Positions 34,365-46,884 of a DNA stretch of 64,000 nt are shown here, in pieces. Made by a program: the position numbers and the translations under genes. The DNA is taken from assembly GCF_963259705.1 (NCBI RefSeq), contig NC_081842.1:34995796-35059795 (forward strand), given 5' to 3'. Under the pieces are notes generated by a model. That model did not search any database, was not told where the DNA came from, and worked only from the letters and a program-made list of their open reading frames with translations. This DNA is from Myotis daubentonii. Taxonomy: Eukaryota; Chordata; Mammalia; Chiroptera; Vespertilionidae. Each line of letters opens with the position of its first letter. Position 1 is the stretch's first letter.

Positions 34365-34470
34365 TGCCTATGGTCACCTAGAAATCTTATTAAAATCCTG
34401 GTTCTAATTCCATAAATCTGTGTTGGGGCCTGTGATTCTACATTTTATTAAGCATCCAGCGATACCATTG
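34365..34470 (+). mobile_element. Old hAT-Charlie-like fragment
   Basis: 'cacctagaaatcttattaaa' and 'ggggcctgtgattctacatt' followed by 'taagcatccagc' fit a MER3/MER33-type hAT-derived repeat, diverged. Exact family is uncertain. Confidence 0.4.
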
Positions 34471-34474
34471 TGTC

Positions 34475-36440
34475 TTGTTTATTTTTAGATGGGGGGGAGG
34501 GGGCAAGGACAACATTATGCATAGCAAGGGACTAGTTTATACCAAATAGCAATTTGTGGGTCCCAATAGATGCATCATGGAGACTTTTTCTGCTTGCATC
34601 CAAGCAGAAACTATCACTGATATTGCAAAAACTATCATTTCCCAGGCCTTGGTGTTAGTAAGGATACGCACCACCTGTTGGGCTATTCTTGCTAGCTGGC
34701 GGAGACCAGTAGGTTTTCTCAGGAACACTCATCTTTCCTCCTGGGCAATTGTTGGTTTCTGTAGGGCAAACTCTCTCTCCACATAATTTTGATCAACACC
34801 TCATAGCTTTCCATCATTGATCTCCAGAGGCATTCTAAGACCAGAGGACAAAGGGTCTTTCATTTCTCTCCATCTGTTCTTGGAAGAGCCAAAGCCTGTC
34901 TATACCCTCCAGGCCCCAGTCAGTTGGTCCAACAGCTGCTTGGCGCAGGAAAGGTAGTTTGCTATTGATTTGGATTTGGGGGACGTGTTCCAGTTCCCAT
35001 CTTCAAATACAAAGAAAGCCTCTGTCTACTATATATATTTTTTTTAGCCAGGGGTGGTTTTCATATAATAAAATATGTATACATATTTTTAAGTTTAATA
35101 CCTGTGAGTTTGATCTAAGTTTTGGCAAAGAGCCCAGATTTTAAGCAGAAAAAAAGAAGGGAAAAATCAGATGACATTGCATCACTGAGTTGTAAGGGGA
35201 GAGAGTCAGCATTCTGTTAGAGGAAACTCCCTTTGACATTTCACTGAAAGTAAGATGATTTTTTAAAACTTGGGTTCCTGAAGAACTAAAAAAGAAAAAA
35301 TATAAATAATTGAAAAGAGGACAGGATCACCATATTCTCTACTCCTCGTTCTACTATGGGAGGATCCTGACATTGTTTGGCATATACCAGTACTAGCAGG
35401 TAAATGAAAATAAACTTTGAACATTGGGTGTTTCCCTTTCTGATCCTTCAGGGAGTGAGGCATCATCTTTGTACCTTTCCTGTGCTCCATCATAGAGGAA
35501 GCCAAGCATATGTGCTGTGCAAATGCTAGCAGTCTTATTTCATCTCTGTTTATTCCTAGAGTTGTCCAGATACAACTTGTAAGACAGTTTCTCTTATTTT
35601 CCAAAAATTGAAACTATATTTTTTAAATATTTATAATAAGCGGTTAAGCCAACAGTGATAGACATTCCATTGGAACCACTTTTACCCTGTTTTAATGAGG
35701 TTGGTCTGCATGGAGTAGAAGGGAACAGAGCAGCTGCAGGCAGAATTTAAGGGGCTGCTATGAAGCAGGAAAAATCTCCCTTAGGAAAGAGCTGTGCCTT
35801 TAACAGTGTGACCTAATGGAAGAGCTCCAGACAATAAAATGCAGCATTCCCAAGGCTTGAGGCTTTCATTCTTCTGTAACAGCTGTGGTGAGAAAAACTC
35901 CCAGAGAGACTGTAAAAGAGCAGTGGTGTTGTCATTATCATTCCTGTGTAAAGAAAAACTCTTTTATGTTTAAGGGTCTTTTTCCATTTTATTTCCTCCC
36001 CCTTTTGTAATAGTTCTTTCCATTTTATAAGATATCTCTGAAAACGTTTAACTATGTTTTTAGGACTCTATTTCTAACCAATACTCTAGCTCTGATACAG
36101 TAAATACTCATTTTCTGCTATTCAATGCAGTTCTACTTAAATTATTTTCTTTTAAAAGTTCAAAAGTTTATCTACTTACAGCCTTGATGCCATCTCTGTG
36201 ATGCTAGGGGACATGTGTGAACCAATAGCAATGCAGAAAGATTTCATGAATCTATAGATTAAACTCTGCAACAATGAGCACTTATTTCACCTACTGCATT
36301 GGGGACATAATCATAAGACTATAGATCTATAAGAAGCCTCTAGAGACTATCAGACTCATACATTTCTCTCCAAATATCTCAATGCTATTAAAGATAAATG
36401 GTTGTTTGTTTTTCACATAATATATATGTTATTCCTCACC
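34475..36440. other. Unassigned; no gene
   Basis: Two kilobases without recognised repeats. The 113-residue minus-strand frame at 35263-35604 has no visible domain or signal. Confidence 0.4.
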
Positions 36441-36445
36441 TGAGG

Positions 36446-36661
36446 ATATTTTTTCAATGATTTTTAGAGAGTGGAAGGGAGGAGGAGAGACAGAGAAACA
36501 TCGATGTGAGAGATATACATCGATTGGTTGCCTCCCACACTGGCCAACCTAGGCCTGGGATTGAGCCTGCAACTGAGGTATATGCCTTTGACCAGAATCA
36601 AACCCGGGATCCTTTAGTCTGTGAGCTGATGCTCTATTCACTGAGCCAAACTGGCTAGGGC
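36446..36661 (-). repeat. Ves SINE
   Basis: Complement of Ves: 'gatttttagagagtggaagg', 'catcgatgtgagagatat', 'gaatcaaacccgggatcc' (B-box complement), 'tgagccaaactggctaggg' (head complement). The poly-T tail complement is short. No clear duplication is seen. Confidence 0.92.
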
Positions 36662-36996
36662 TGTTTGTTTGCTTTATAAACATATTCCAGGGCAGAAATC
36701 CCGTAATTATCCAGGGTTTTAAAATCATCCAATTATAGGAAGAAGTTTTATTTATCCCTCAAAAACCCCACTTATTTTAATTTCAAAAACTGTAGGATTT
36801 TTATTTACTAGAGGAACCAAGAACATAAAATGAGGAAACTGAGTCCTGAAGAGTGGATTGGAACTCTGTCTTCTGTTAACCCAGTGTTCTTTCCAGTTAT
36901 TCTACCTCAAAGTGAACAAAGATAAAATGCATGCAATAGTATTGTTAAATGCCTTCCTCCATTACTATTTAGTGTAATTTTGTCTTTTACTTTTTA
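36662..36996. other. Unassigned
   Basis: No recognised element between the Ves SINE and the solo LTR. Confidence 0.5.
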
Positions 36997-37250
36997 TGTT
37001 GTTAGTCTGTCACCTGAAAGGGCAAGGGCTACACCCTCCATCTTACCCTAGCAGCCATGTGCTCGGCAAGGCTTCTTCCCGGAAGCCCAAGCCTCTGCTA
37101 GCCACGCCCAGGATTTCTTTAAACTAACCAATGACAATCAAGGGAGGTGCACGCCATAGATATGACCACATCCTGTCTAACAAGACCCAACTTGCACCTG
37201 GCCAATCAGCAGAGCCCACAGTCACCTCTCCTCCCCTTACTCCACCCCCC

Positions 37251-37257
37251 TATAAAA
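37251..37257 (+). promoter_or_regulatory. TATA box of the solo LTR
   Basis: TATAAAA lies 45 bases after a CCAAT motif (37202-37206), with the usual spacing to the AATAAA at 37343. The U3 core promoter looks structurally intact. Activity is not shown. Confidence 0.7.
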
Positions 37258-37342
37258 CTCCTCTTCCCACCGGGCTAGCCTCTCTCTGCAACTTGGCTTG
37301 CCGTTGCATCGGTGAATGTGGTTGGGGAGCCGAACTAGTTCA

Positions 37343-37348
37343 AATAAA
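37343..37348 (+). terminator. Polyadenylation signal of the solo LTR
   Basis: AATAAA sits about 90 bases after the TATA box, where R ends in gammaretroviral-type LTRs. Confidence 0.65.
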
Positions 37349-37424
37349 GACTCTCTGCTTTTGCATCAGACTTGGCTGGCTCCCTGTTGGTCTATTGGGG
37401 ATCTTGAAATCTGGGCATAACATT

Positions 37425-38425
37425 ACCTTGTAGGTACAATAAAAGAAAGGATGATAAAGGAGTCTATAAATGCAATACAAATTTATTTACAGGTATGCTG
37501 CAATTGATTAACAAGTTTTCATGAGTTAAAATAAAATTGTTGAATCCATGCTATTTTACTAACAAGCAAAATGAAGAAATTGAACTAGATGATTTCTAAA
37601 ATTTCTTCATATGGACTATTTTGAATCAATTCAATTTTGCTTTATGAAAGTTCCCTAATACTTTTAACACTAAATGTAACCCACCAAATCCAACATGAAA
37701 ATATCCAGGGCTTCCTTTGTAAAAGGAAACTGACATGAACTTTATAATTTAGCAGCATGATATTCATAGAAAAGGTATTTCTGAGCCAAGCCTGTATTTC
37801 ATTAATGTTATGAGTGTTTTGATTTTACACTTTATATTTTCCAGTTCTTTCCTGAGATTCTAAAAACTTGTTGAGAAATCAAGGTTAATCAATCCATCAG
37901 AGATCAGTATGACATTCATTTGCAAATTAGAATTTCTTTTTACACTTCAAAGTTTCTCTCCCACCCTCAGGAATACACAATAATTTCAGTGACACTCTTT
38001 ATAAACAGAACACAGAAATGAATGGGACTTGGGGAATGGATTAGAATTGGTCTTTGCAAAATAGGAGGGCCTCAAATTGCACATTCTTATGATAATCTGC
38101 ACTGAATGAATACTATTGTGGGTCTCCTGCAAAGTGCTGCAGGAATTCTTCCTTGTAATGTAACTGAGAAAGGAATGGTATCTCATCCCAAAGGTTTAAG
38201 GACAAAGACTAGAACAAATAATGTCAAAATCATCACAACCTCCTTTAATTTCCCCCACTCTACTCAAGGCTTCAACTTGACTTTACCTCATTAATCCCTT
38301 CATAATCAACAGATGGCCCAATTTATAACGTTGCTATAATGGAGTCTCTTGATTATAATTTACTCAACTTCCTTTTCCCACCTGAAAATCTCTCTGATCA
38401 CTCATTCTATGCTTTGCATTATATA
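37425..38425. other. Unassigned; no gene
   Basis: About 1 kb of AT-rich sequence without recognised features. Confidence 0.45.
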
Positions 38426-38429
38426 GAGA

Positions 38430-38672
38430 TAGCTACCAGGACTTAACAGTCAGACAGATCTGCCTGCGTCCAATACTACCTAGCTAAACAATCTCCTGCA
38501 AATTATTTAATCTCTCTGATCATCAGTATCCTTAAAATGGGAATAACAATACTTCCACCACAGGATGTTGTAAGGATTCAGGATAAAGAATAGCTCTCTA
38601 TATAAGTGTGTTTAGTAGATTGGTTCTAGTTGGCACACCATAAGTGCTCAAGAATTAGTTATTATTTTTATC
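38430..38672 (+). repeat. MIR SINE, near full length
   Basis: 'cttaacagtcagacagatct', 'gcaaattatttaatctctct', 'ccttaaaatgggaataaca', 'ggatgttgtaaggattcag' and 'ccataagtgctcaagaatt' follow MIR from head to 3' end. Confidence 0.85.
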
Positions 38673-38794
38673 TCTGAGGTAAAAGTGTATTTCCTTCTCA
38701 GGAAGGCTCATTTATCCCATCTTTCCAGGTTCACCAAATGCTCTCCACAACTGCTCAGCTTTTTAATCATTAAAAAAAGGTTTGTCCTGGGCTT

Positions 38795-39225
38795 ACAAAC
38801 CTGTTCATGTACAACTCTATGATATTCAATAAATGTATACTGACATACAACCACCACCACAAGAAAAATAAAGTTCAATTACCCTCCCCCCCAAAAAAAT
38901 TCCTCTGAGCCTTCCCCTTAACCTCAGTCTCTGGCAATCATTGATCTGTTTTCTAGTCTTATAGTTTTGCCTTTACAAAAAAGTCATATAAATGGAATAT
39001 TTAGCCTTTTAAGTCTAACTTCTTTCATTTTGTTTAATGCATTTGAACTTTCTCCATTTTGTTGCAAGTATCAGTCATTTGTTTCTTTAAGTAGCATTCC
39101 AGTGAATGTGGTGTTTTCCAGTTGTGTGGGTTCTCCATCCTCTTACTGAGGGGCATTTGAGTTATTTACAGTTTGGGGCAATTATGAATAAACTAAGGCT
39201 GAGTTTTAAATTACTTTTGTTGTTC
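38795..39225 (-). repeat. Old L1 (L1M-type) 3' UTR, antisense
   Basis: 'ataaatggaatatttagcc', 'ctaacttctttcattttg', 'gtagcattccagtgaat' and 'ggggcaattatgaataaac' are the complement of the L1M 3' region. This is a second copy of the type at 18230-18680. Confidence 0.75.
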
Positions 39226-39229
39226 AAAT

Positions 39230-40375
39230 TATTTTTCATTTTTACATTTAGCTCTTCAAAGTTGAGGAGCAGTTTCCTCTTCCATCCCTACAAATTCACA
39301 GATTCGTAGATTCTATAATAGTGTTTTTTTGTTTATGCTTGCAATGTAGCATTTTCTATTGGAGCTAACCTTCTTGTAATATTTTGCCAGATTCAGTCTG
39401 TGTTAGCCCAAGCCTGTAACTATCACTCTGCTTTCCAATATTTTCCCCTTAGGACAAAAAGTTCATTAGATACATAATTAGTCATCCACATCATTTTGAG
39501 CAAAAGTTTTGTGATAAGTTTTGCTACTGCAGAGTAGGGAGAAATATTCCAACATCAAATAACAATTTTCTTCCCACCTGCTACCCAGCCTTTATGCCAA
39601 TGCAAGAAATTTTGGGTTTTCTATTACAATGCCTCCAAAATTCTAGAGAGCAAGTATTACACTAATCATTGTATAGTGTAATAGCAAACCCACCCAAACT
39701 TTAGTGACTAAACACAATAAAATGTACTTGTCCCTAGTGCTTTCTGTCGCATGCAGTCAGGTAGAGGGCATTCTGCTCATTGTGTCATTCAAAAAGCCAG
39801 TCTGACAAAGTCCTGTCTCAATATAGACTTCAGTTATTACTGTAACAGCAGGAAAGAATTGGCCAAAATAAGTCACAGAGCCACACCTAACTTCAAAGAT
39901 GGTGAGGAAATACAATCCAACCATGTGCCCCAAAATAGAGAGTGAAGGACAGTACAGCTGGAACAATGTCTAAGATTCCCCCAAGTGTTTAGGTAATTTT
40001 TCTAACACCATTTATTGATTACATTATTTGCCCAGCAATTTTAAATGCCACCTTTATCATCTACTTAATTCTCATATGTAATATGTCTGTTATTGAACTC
40101 TATTTTATTAGGACTTTATTTCTTCCTATAACTGTACCTCAAGTACCATAGCTATCTAAACATCTTTGATAGAGGTAGGGCAGGTCCTTCTTCAGTATGC
40201 TGCTATTTCAAACATTTTATGGACTCTCTTGTTTTCACTTATTTATTATTTACAAGACATATTGTATCAACAAGTAATAAGGGAATAAAAACAATCTGGT
40301 GATAAAAATATACATATAAATAAAGCATGAATGTTCCTCTTCAATCTCTTTTTCACTCACATTCTGTTAAGATGC
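39230..40375. other. Mostly unassigned; repeat-like 39690-39960
   Basis: 39690-39960 resembles, in motif order, the last 170 bases of the window ('cagtgtcttatgcaataaaa'), suggesting an old interspersed repeat whose family I cannot name. No gene. Confidence 0.35.
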
Positions 40376-40379
40376 ATCT

Positions 40380-41535
40380 TTGATCTATATTGTGCTAGTT
40401 ATATTTTATACATGTATGTGAATATTTTTATAGCTTTAGCGTACACTGTTTTGGAGGGTTAACTGTTTAACATAATTTGGATCACATTATCTATGTTGTT
40501 TTACTACTTTTTAAAATTTATTTTAGTTGTGGATGGGAAATATGATTTCAAAATTTTGAAATTTGTAAATATAGTGTATGGTTTATGGTTCAGCATGTGA
40601 TTTATCTTAGTGAATGTTCCATGTTTTCTTGAAATGAGTATTTTGCAGTTATTGGATATAGTGTTCTGTAAATGCCACTTAGGTGAAGTTGATTGATAGT
40701 GTTTTTTAAATCTTCTATGATGATCTGTACTGATATTTTGTCTCCTCATTATACACTGAGATAAATATTAAAATCTCTAACTTTCAGAATTTATTCATTG
40801 CCCTCATTAATTCTATCCATTTTTGCTTTGTGTATTTTAAAATATTACTGAGTATATTCACATTAGGATTGTTATGTCTTGATTACTATTTTGTGATTAT
40901 AAAATGACCCTTTTATGTCTAATTATACTTGTTGTCTTGAAATCAATGTTGTCTGACATTGAAGAGCATACCAGTTTCCATATGCTTAGTGTTTGCATAG
41001 TGTATTTTTCCATTCTTTCATATCATATGTGTCTTTACTATTATATTTATAGTGGTTCTCTTGTAGGCAAGCAAATAGTTGGTGCTTGTTTGTTTTATGT
41101 AATCTGATAAACTCTGAATTCAATTATTCATGTAATTGAGATCAAATCTCCATGATGTTATTTGCTTTGTATTTGCTCTTCGCTTCTTTCTTCTTCCTTT
41201 TCTGGCTTTGGGATTAGTAAAATTTTTAATATTTTATGTTATCTTTCTATTGGCTATTTAGCTAATACTGCTTTGTGAAGTATTTTGCTAATTTTTATTG
41301 TTTATTTATTTTTGGTTTTGGCGTGTTTCCTCTAGGGATGTACAGTATACATCCCTAATTAATCACAGTCTTCTTGAATTAATATTATGTTACTACATAT
41401 TATGTAAGAAACAGTGATAAATTCAGTTGGTACTGCTCCTATTTTTTGCAATAATATGTCATATATTTATTTCTACATATACTATAAACCTCATAGTAGT
41501 TTGTTTTCCTTTTCTCAGGGATCACAATTTAAACT
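40380..41535 (-). repeat. Old L1 ORF2 region, antisense
   Basis: 'ttatcttagtgaatgttcc', 'gtgttctgtaaatgccac', 'atattaaaatctctaac', 'aatcaatgttgtctgacatt' and 'tggttctcttgtaggcaag' follow the complement of the L1 ORF2 N-terminal region in order. Frames are destroyed. The TA microsatellite and Ves SINE interrupt it. Confidence 0.75.
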
Positions 41536-41537
41536 AT

Positions 41538-41588
41538 ATGTGTGTGTGTGCATACATATATATATTAATATATATATATGTATATATA

Positions 41589-41632
<44 letters not shown>
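41538..41632. repeat. (TG)n/(TA)n microsatellite
   Basis: TG and TA dinucleotide runs abut the tail side of the following Ves SINE, and may have expanded from that tail. Confidence 0.95.
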
Positions 41633-41636
<4 letters not shown>

Positions 41637-41816
41637 ATTTCAGAGAGGAAGGGAGAGAGGGATAGAAACATCAATGATGAGAGAGAATCACTTACCGGCT
41701 GCCTCCTGCATGCTCCACACTGGGGATGGAGCCCAGGCATATGCACTGACCTGGAATCAAACCATGACCTCCAGGCTAATAGGTTAGCGCTCAACCACTG
41801 AGCCCGCTGGCTGGGT
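41633..41816 (-). repeat. Ves SINE
   Basis: Complement of Ves: 'gatttcagagaggaaggg', 'catcaatgatgagagaga', 'gaatcaaaccatgacctcc', 'ccactgagcccgctggctg'. It is slightly shortened in the centre. Confidence 0.92.
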
Positions 41817-42060
41817 GGTATTGATACATATTTAATAAATATTGCTAAATTGCTTTTGTAAGTGTTTGAATAGTTTGCATCCACATTACCAGAGTGTCTA
41901 TTTCATTATACCTTTGACAATGATCTTATCTCTGCTAATTTCATAGACAAAATAAATTATTTCCCATTTTTTCAATTTACAGATATTTTATTCATTATAG
42001 AGTTGGACATTCTTTTATAAGCTTATTAATCAGTTAATCTTCTTATATTGAAAATTATTA
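41817..42060 (-). repeat. Old L1 3' region, antisense
   Basis: 'aaattgcttttgtaagtg', 'tgcatccacattaccagag' and a decayed 'tgacaatgatctt' stretch match the complement of the L1 3' region. Confidence 0.55.
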
Positions 42061-42064
42061 ATGT

Positions 42065-43250
42065 CTTTCAATCACTTACTTTTGGTTCTCACCAATACTA
42101 CTCTCATTTACTAACATCCTGATCACTGCCCCTCATTTATTAGAGGCTTTTTAAAGTCACTCGGACTTTCTTAAGTTCTGCAATTATTCTGGTTATCTAT
42201 TAATATCCATCTAATATCTTTGCCTCTCATTTTATTGACTTTCTCACTTTCAATGACTTCCATCTTTGTTTCGTATTTGCCACACACTCCTACCTCACTC
42301 ATCGCTGCAAATATTTCTTAAACTTAAAAACTTACAATTTCCCTCTGACCTTAACCTCTCTCATCTTACCAGCTCTCCTATTTCATTGTCACCATAATAT
42401 TTTGTCATCATCTAATTGCCAAGTACCTAAGATTCATCAATATTCTCTGTCAAAATCCATCTGAAAAACACTCCTTATCTTTAGATCCACATCAACTCCA
42501 TGAAATATTTTCATAATCATTTTTCAGACTATCTCTCTGGCCCTTCATCTTTTATTATGTATAGGCTTTAAAAAACTCAACCTTCCCTCCTCTCTGACTA
42601 AACTTTGCTTGATGAACATTGCTGATGATTAGCACCATTAACATTCAAGAACTTTTGCCTCAACCTAACCGGTTTGGCTCAGTGAATATAGCGTCAGCCT
42701 GCAGACTGAAGGGTACCAGGCTCAATTCCGGTCAAGGGCATGTATCTTGGTTACAGGCACATCCCCAGTAAGGAGTGTGCAGGAGACAGCTGATCAGTGC
42801 TTCTCTCTAATTGATGTTTCTAATTCTCTATCCCTCTCCCTTCCTCTCTGTAAAATAATCAATAAAATATATTTTTTTAAAAAGAAATTTGCCTCAACTT
42901 GGCCTTCAGTGTTGTCAGGAATCCTGTCTATTCTAGTTGCTTCAACTTTCAAACATTGTCAACAGTTACTACCATAAACTTTCTTCAGCTAGCAAGATAC
43001 CTCTTCCAATGTCGCTTTCAGAACATAAACTCAGTCATTGCTTCACAGAAATTAGTAGCCAATTTTTCCTCAACTTCTTGCCACTCGGTTGTTATTTTAC
43101 ACTCCCCCATCCTTCTTTTTCCCCTGACACAACTCAAAAGGGGTTCTTTCTCCTAACTAAAGTTAATGGGCTTCATTCTTGATTGTTTGCTTTCTCTGCT
43201 TCATAAATTACTCCAAGTTTCTCCTGTGTCTTCAGCATCTCCAGTTATCA
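42065..43250 (+). repeat. C/T-rich LINE-like sequence, old, split by Ves
   Basis: Low-G, pyrimidine-rich sequence on both sides of the Ves SINE at 42664 resembles the upstream part of an L2/CR1-type LINE. Assignment is weak. Confidence 0.35.
42664..42886 (+). repeat. Ves SINE with target duplication
   Basis: 'cctaaccggtttggctcagt' opens it. The B-box region is 'ggctcaattccggtcaagg', and the body ends 'aataatcaataaaatat'. The word 'tttgcctcaa' flanks both sides (42654-42663 and 42888-42897). Confidence 0.94.
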
Positions 43251-43254
43251 AGGT

Positions 43255-44235
43255 GATCTGTTTTTGTAAGCATGTAACTTAGGTTTTTCTCATAGTTGTA
43301 GAGATAGAGGAAAGAAAGAAGGAAGGAACAAAAGAAGCAAAGGAATGGAGTCAGTCAGAGAGGGCAGGAGGGAGAAAGAGAAAGTTCACCCAGTACTCCA
43401 CTATGCTTGGCAAATAAAAGTTTATGATAAACATTTGTGGAATAAATGTTGAAAAGCATTACGTTTCAGAGTGATAAACCTTGATTTATGAGCTTCATGG
43501 TGTCAAGGAAGAAAACTATATTATCCTTCTGGAACTGTAGCTATAAATCCAAACAATGTCTTAAAAGACATACCTAAGCCACTCCACCTATTTTGTGACA
43601 ACAAAGATCACATACAAACAAAAAATAAAGTATTATACACATGTGTGTTTCCTAATCATATGATATAATGGAAATAAAGTGTAGCTATTTCAGGAGAGCT
43701 AGAAACATTTCCAAGGGACAGAGAGCACCCTTAACTGAATTCAATAAAATTCATACATATCAATTAATTATACATTCTAATTATGTTATAAACATATTAC
43801 TTATGTGTATTTGTATTTTATTTTGTTCAGATTTCACTGGTTTAAGTTAGAAAGGAAATTTTGTACTTTACAAACCCTAAAAATATTTCATGTGTAGCAA
43901 CTTTAAGGGTAGCAATTTGCTTTAAAAATACTGGCATTAGTGCATGTTAGTATAGCATTTCTTCCACAAATCTATTAATCTTTTCTAATTGCTTGGTTTT
44001 ATCAATTATTTATGCTTTAAAAAATTTATCTTAAATTAAATGTTCCAAGTGAATACATTTTAGGTTAATTTTAACATTAAAAGTAGGAGCTATAAACTGA
44101 TTGTACATAATGATTCTTATTAGAATAAGATTACAAACTACCTTTAAGAATAGATTCCTTAAAAGTTTTCAAATATACACTAAGACCTGAAATTTATTAT
44201 TTCACGCACCAGATGTCACTGTTTCTCCATGCTAG
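43255..44235. other. Mostly unassigned; L2 end near 43390-43460
   Basis: 'ccactatgcttggcaaataa' to 'gtggaataaatgttga' resembles an L2 3' end. A GGAAAGAAAG-rich patch lies at 43305-43385. No gene. Confidence 0.4.
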
Positions 44236-44239
44236 TAAA

Positions 44240-44426
44240 ATGGACCAACAAATTTTGGCAGTTAAAAAAAGAACAATTGACTCTATATTTCTATTCTTAA
44301 GTGCATATCCAGCAGAAATATGTGTGTAAAACAAAACAAAAAAAAGACCACAAATATTCATAGTGGCACTATTCATAATATTCAAAACTAGAAATTTTCC
44401 AAATGCCAATCAAGAGTAGAATGGTA
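44240..44426 (+). repeat. Old L1 (L1M-type), sense, part 1
   Basis: 'agtgcatatccagcagaa', 'caaatattcatagtggcac' and 'ccaaatgccaatc' are the L1 3' region. It continues after the younger L1 at 46885. The duplicated 15-mer 'aagagtagaatggta' is host sequence from this copy. Confidence 0.75.
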
Positions 44427-46869
44427 TGCATCTAGCAATATATTAAAAAGATCATATACTATGACTAAGTGGGATTTATTCCAGGGATTCAAGGCTGGTA
44501 CAATATTCACAAATCAATAAACGTGATACATCACATAAACAAATTGAAAGACAAAAATCACATGATCATGTCAATAGATGTAGAAAAAGCATCCTTCAAA
44601 ATCCAACACCCATTTTTTAGAAAAACTCTCAGCAAAGTGGGACTAAAAGGAGCATACCTCAACATGATAAAGGCCAAATGTGACAAACCTACATCCAACT
44701 TCATACTCAACGGGCAAAAAGTAAGACCATTTCCCCTAAGAAAAGGAACAAGACAGGGATGCCCACTTTCACCACCCCTATTCAACATAGTACTGGAAGT
44801 TCTAGACACAGCAATGAGACCAAAAAAAAGAAAAAAGAAAAAGAAATAAAAGGCATCCAAATTGGGAAGGAGGACGTAAAACTCATTATTCACAGATGAC
44901 ATGATATTGTACATAGAAAACCCTAAAGACTCCACCAAAAAACTACTAGATTTAATAAATGAATTTGGCAATGTTGCAGTATACAAAATCAACATCTAAA
45001 AATCAAAGGCTTTTTTATACACCAATAATGAATTCACAGAAAGAGAAGCTAAACAAACAATCCCATTTACCATTGCAATAACAAATTAATATACTTAAGA
45101 ATAAACTTAACCAAAGAGGCAAAAGAACTGTACTCAGAAAACTACAGGACATTGAAAAAAGAGATAGGAGATATAAACAAGTGGAAGAATATAACATGTT
45201 CATGCATTGGTAGAATCAACATCATTAGAATGTCCACCATGCTACCCAAGGCAATCTACAGATTCAATGCAATCCCCATTAAAATACCAATGGCATATTT
45301 CCCAGAGCTAGAACAAATACTCCAAAAATTTACATAGAATCAAAAAGACCCAAGTAGCTGCAGCAATTTTGAGAAAGAAAAACAAAGTTGGAGGAATCAC
45401 AATACCAGATTTCAAGTTATACTACAAAGCCACCGTAATCAAAATAGCCTGGTACTAGCACAAGAACAGGCATATAGATCAATGGAACAGAACAGAGAAC
45501 CCAGAAATTGACCCAAGTTATTATTCTCAAATAATATTTGATAAAGGAGGGAAGAGGATACAATGGAGTCAAGAGAGTCTCTTCAATAATTGGTGTTGGG
45601 AAAATAGGATAGGTACATCCAAAAAAAAAAATGAAACTAGACCACCAAATTACACCGTACACAAGAATAAACTCAAAAGGATAAAAGACTTAATGTAAGT
45701 TGTGAAACCATGAAAATCCTAGAAGAAACCATAGGCAGAAAAATATCAGACAACTCTCATGGCAATATGTTTACAGATACATCTCCTAGGGCAAAGGAAA
45801 CCAAGGAGAAAATAAACAAAAGGGACTACATCAAAATAAAAAGCTTCTGACACCAAAAGCAACCATCAACAAAATGAAAAGTGAGCCCACTGTATGGGAG
45901 AACATATTTGACAATGATACATCTGATAAAGGGTTAATATCCAAAATATATAAGGAACTCATACAACTTAACAGAAAGAAGACAAACAATCCAATTAAAA
46001 ATGGGCAAAAAAACCCCTATATAGACACTTCTCCAAAGAGAACATACAAATGGCCAAGAGACATATGAAAAAATGCTCAAAGTCACTAATCATCCGAGAG
46101 ATGCAAATCAAAACGACAATGAGGTACCATCTCACACCTGTCAGAATGACTATCATCAACAAGTGTTGGCGAGGATGTGGAGAAAAGGGAACCCTAGTAC
46201 ACTGTTGATGGGAATGTAGACTTGTGCAACCATTATGGAAAATAGTATGGAGTTTCCTCAAAAAATTAAATATGTAACTGCCATTTGACTCAGTGATCCC
46301 ACTTCTAGTAATATATCCTAAGAAACTTGAAGCACCAATCATAAAGAATATATGCACCTCTAGGTTCATAACAGCACACATTATAATAGCTAAGATTTGG
46401 AAACAGCTCAAGTGTCCATCAGTAGATGAGTGGATGAAAAGCTGTGGTACATTTATACCATGGAATGCTATGCAGCAGTAAAAAATAAGAATATCTTACC
46501 CTTTGAGACAACGTGGAGGGGCCTGGAGAATATCATGCTACCAGTCAGAGAAAGACAAGTATCACATGCTAGCACTCATATGTGGAATATAAGTAACAAA
46601 ATAAACTGATGAATGGAGTGGATCCAGAGACATGGAAGTATGGAACACTGTGGAATCTCAGAGGGAAGGCAGGGGAGGGTGGGTGGGTGGGATGTAATCA
46701 ACCAAAGACCTTGTATGCATATATGCCTAACTCATGGACACAGACAATAGGGTGCTTACGGCCTGGGGCTGGGAGGCAGGGGCAGGCTGGAAAGGGTCAA
46801 TGGGGAATAAAAGGGGGTCAATGGAGAATGAAAGTATGTAATACTTGCAGCAATAAAGAATGATTAAAA
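44427..46869 (+). mobile_element. Bat L1, 5' truncated, nested in old L1
   Basis: The 2.44-kb insertion has a perfect 15-bp target duplication 'aagagtagaatggta' (44412-44426 and 46870-46884) and a short A-rich tail. It starts in the ORF2 reverse transcriptase region ('ctaagtgggatttattcc'), continues through a [10 protein letters not shown] motif, an altered F(T)DDM motif and the ORF2 C-terminus, and ends with the bat L1 3' UTR ('gcatatatgcctaactcatg', 'cttgcagcaataaagaatg'). ORF1, endonuclease and 5' UTR are absent. Confidence 0.95.
44469..46480 (+). pseudogene. L1 ORF2 (reverse transcriptase) remnant
   Basis: This would encode the L1 ORF2 polyprotein from within the reverse transcriptase domain to its C-terminus. 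Visible motifs: 'GFIPGIQGW', '[14 protein letters not shown]' (fingers/palm), '[20 protein letters not shown]' and, in another frame, a TDDM variant of the catalytic FADD box at about 44898. Downstream blocks (45152-45337, 45874-46068, 46293-46481) lie in changing frames. Frameshifts, stops and an A-rich expansion at 44823-44846 break the frame, and the endonuclease half is missing, so no active enzyme can result. Confidence 0.9.
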
Positions 46870-46884
46870 AAGAGTAGAATGGTA

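Larger units (their letters stand above)
36997..37422 (+). mobile_element. Solo LTR, class I (gammaretrovirus-like) endogenous retrovirus
   Basis: An approximately 425-bp block begins TGTTGTTAG or three bases later TGTTAGTC, and ends GGGCATAACA. It has a complete LTR promoter order: CCAAT at 37128 and 37202, TATAAAA at 37251-37257, then GC-rich R and AATAAA at 37343-37348, followed by a short U5. It is clearly richer in GC than its AT-rich flanks. No internal retroviral sequence adjoins, so it probably formed by LTR recombination. I could not confirm a 4- to 6-bp target duplication. Confidence 0.8.

Noticed and set aside
44469..44849. Functional reverse transcriptase
   Set aside because: It has the [10 protein letters not shown] motif, but the element is 5' truncated, the frame breaks soon after, and the catalytic box is altered.
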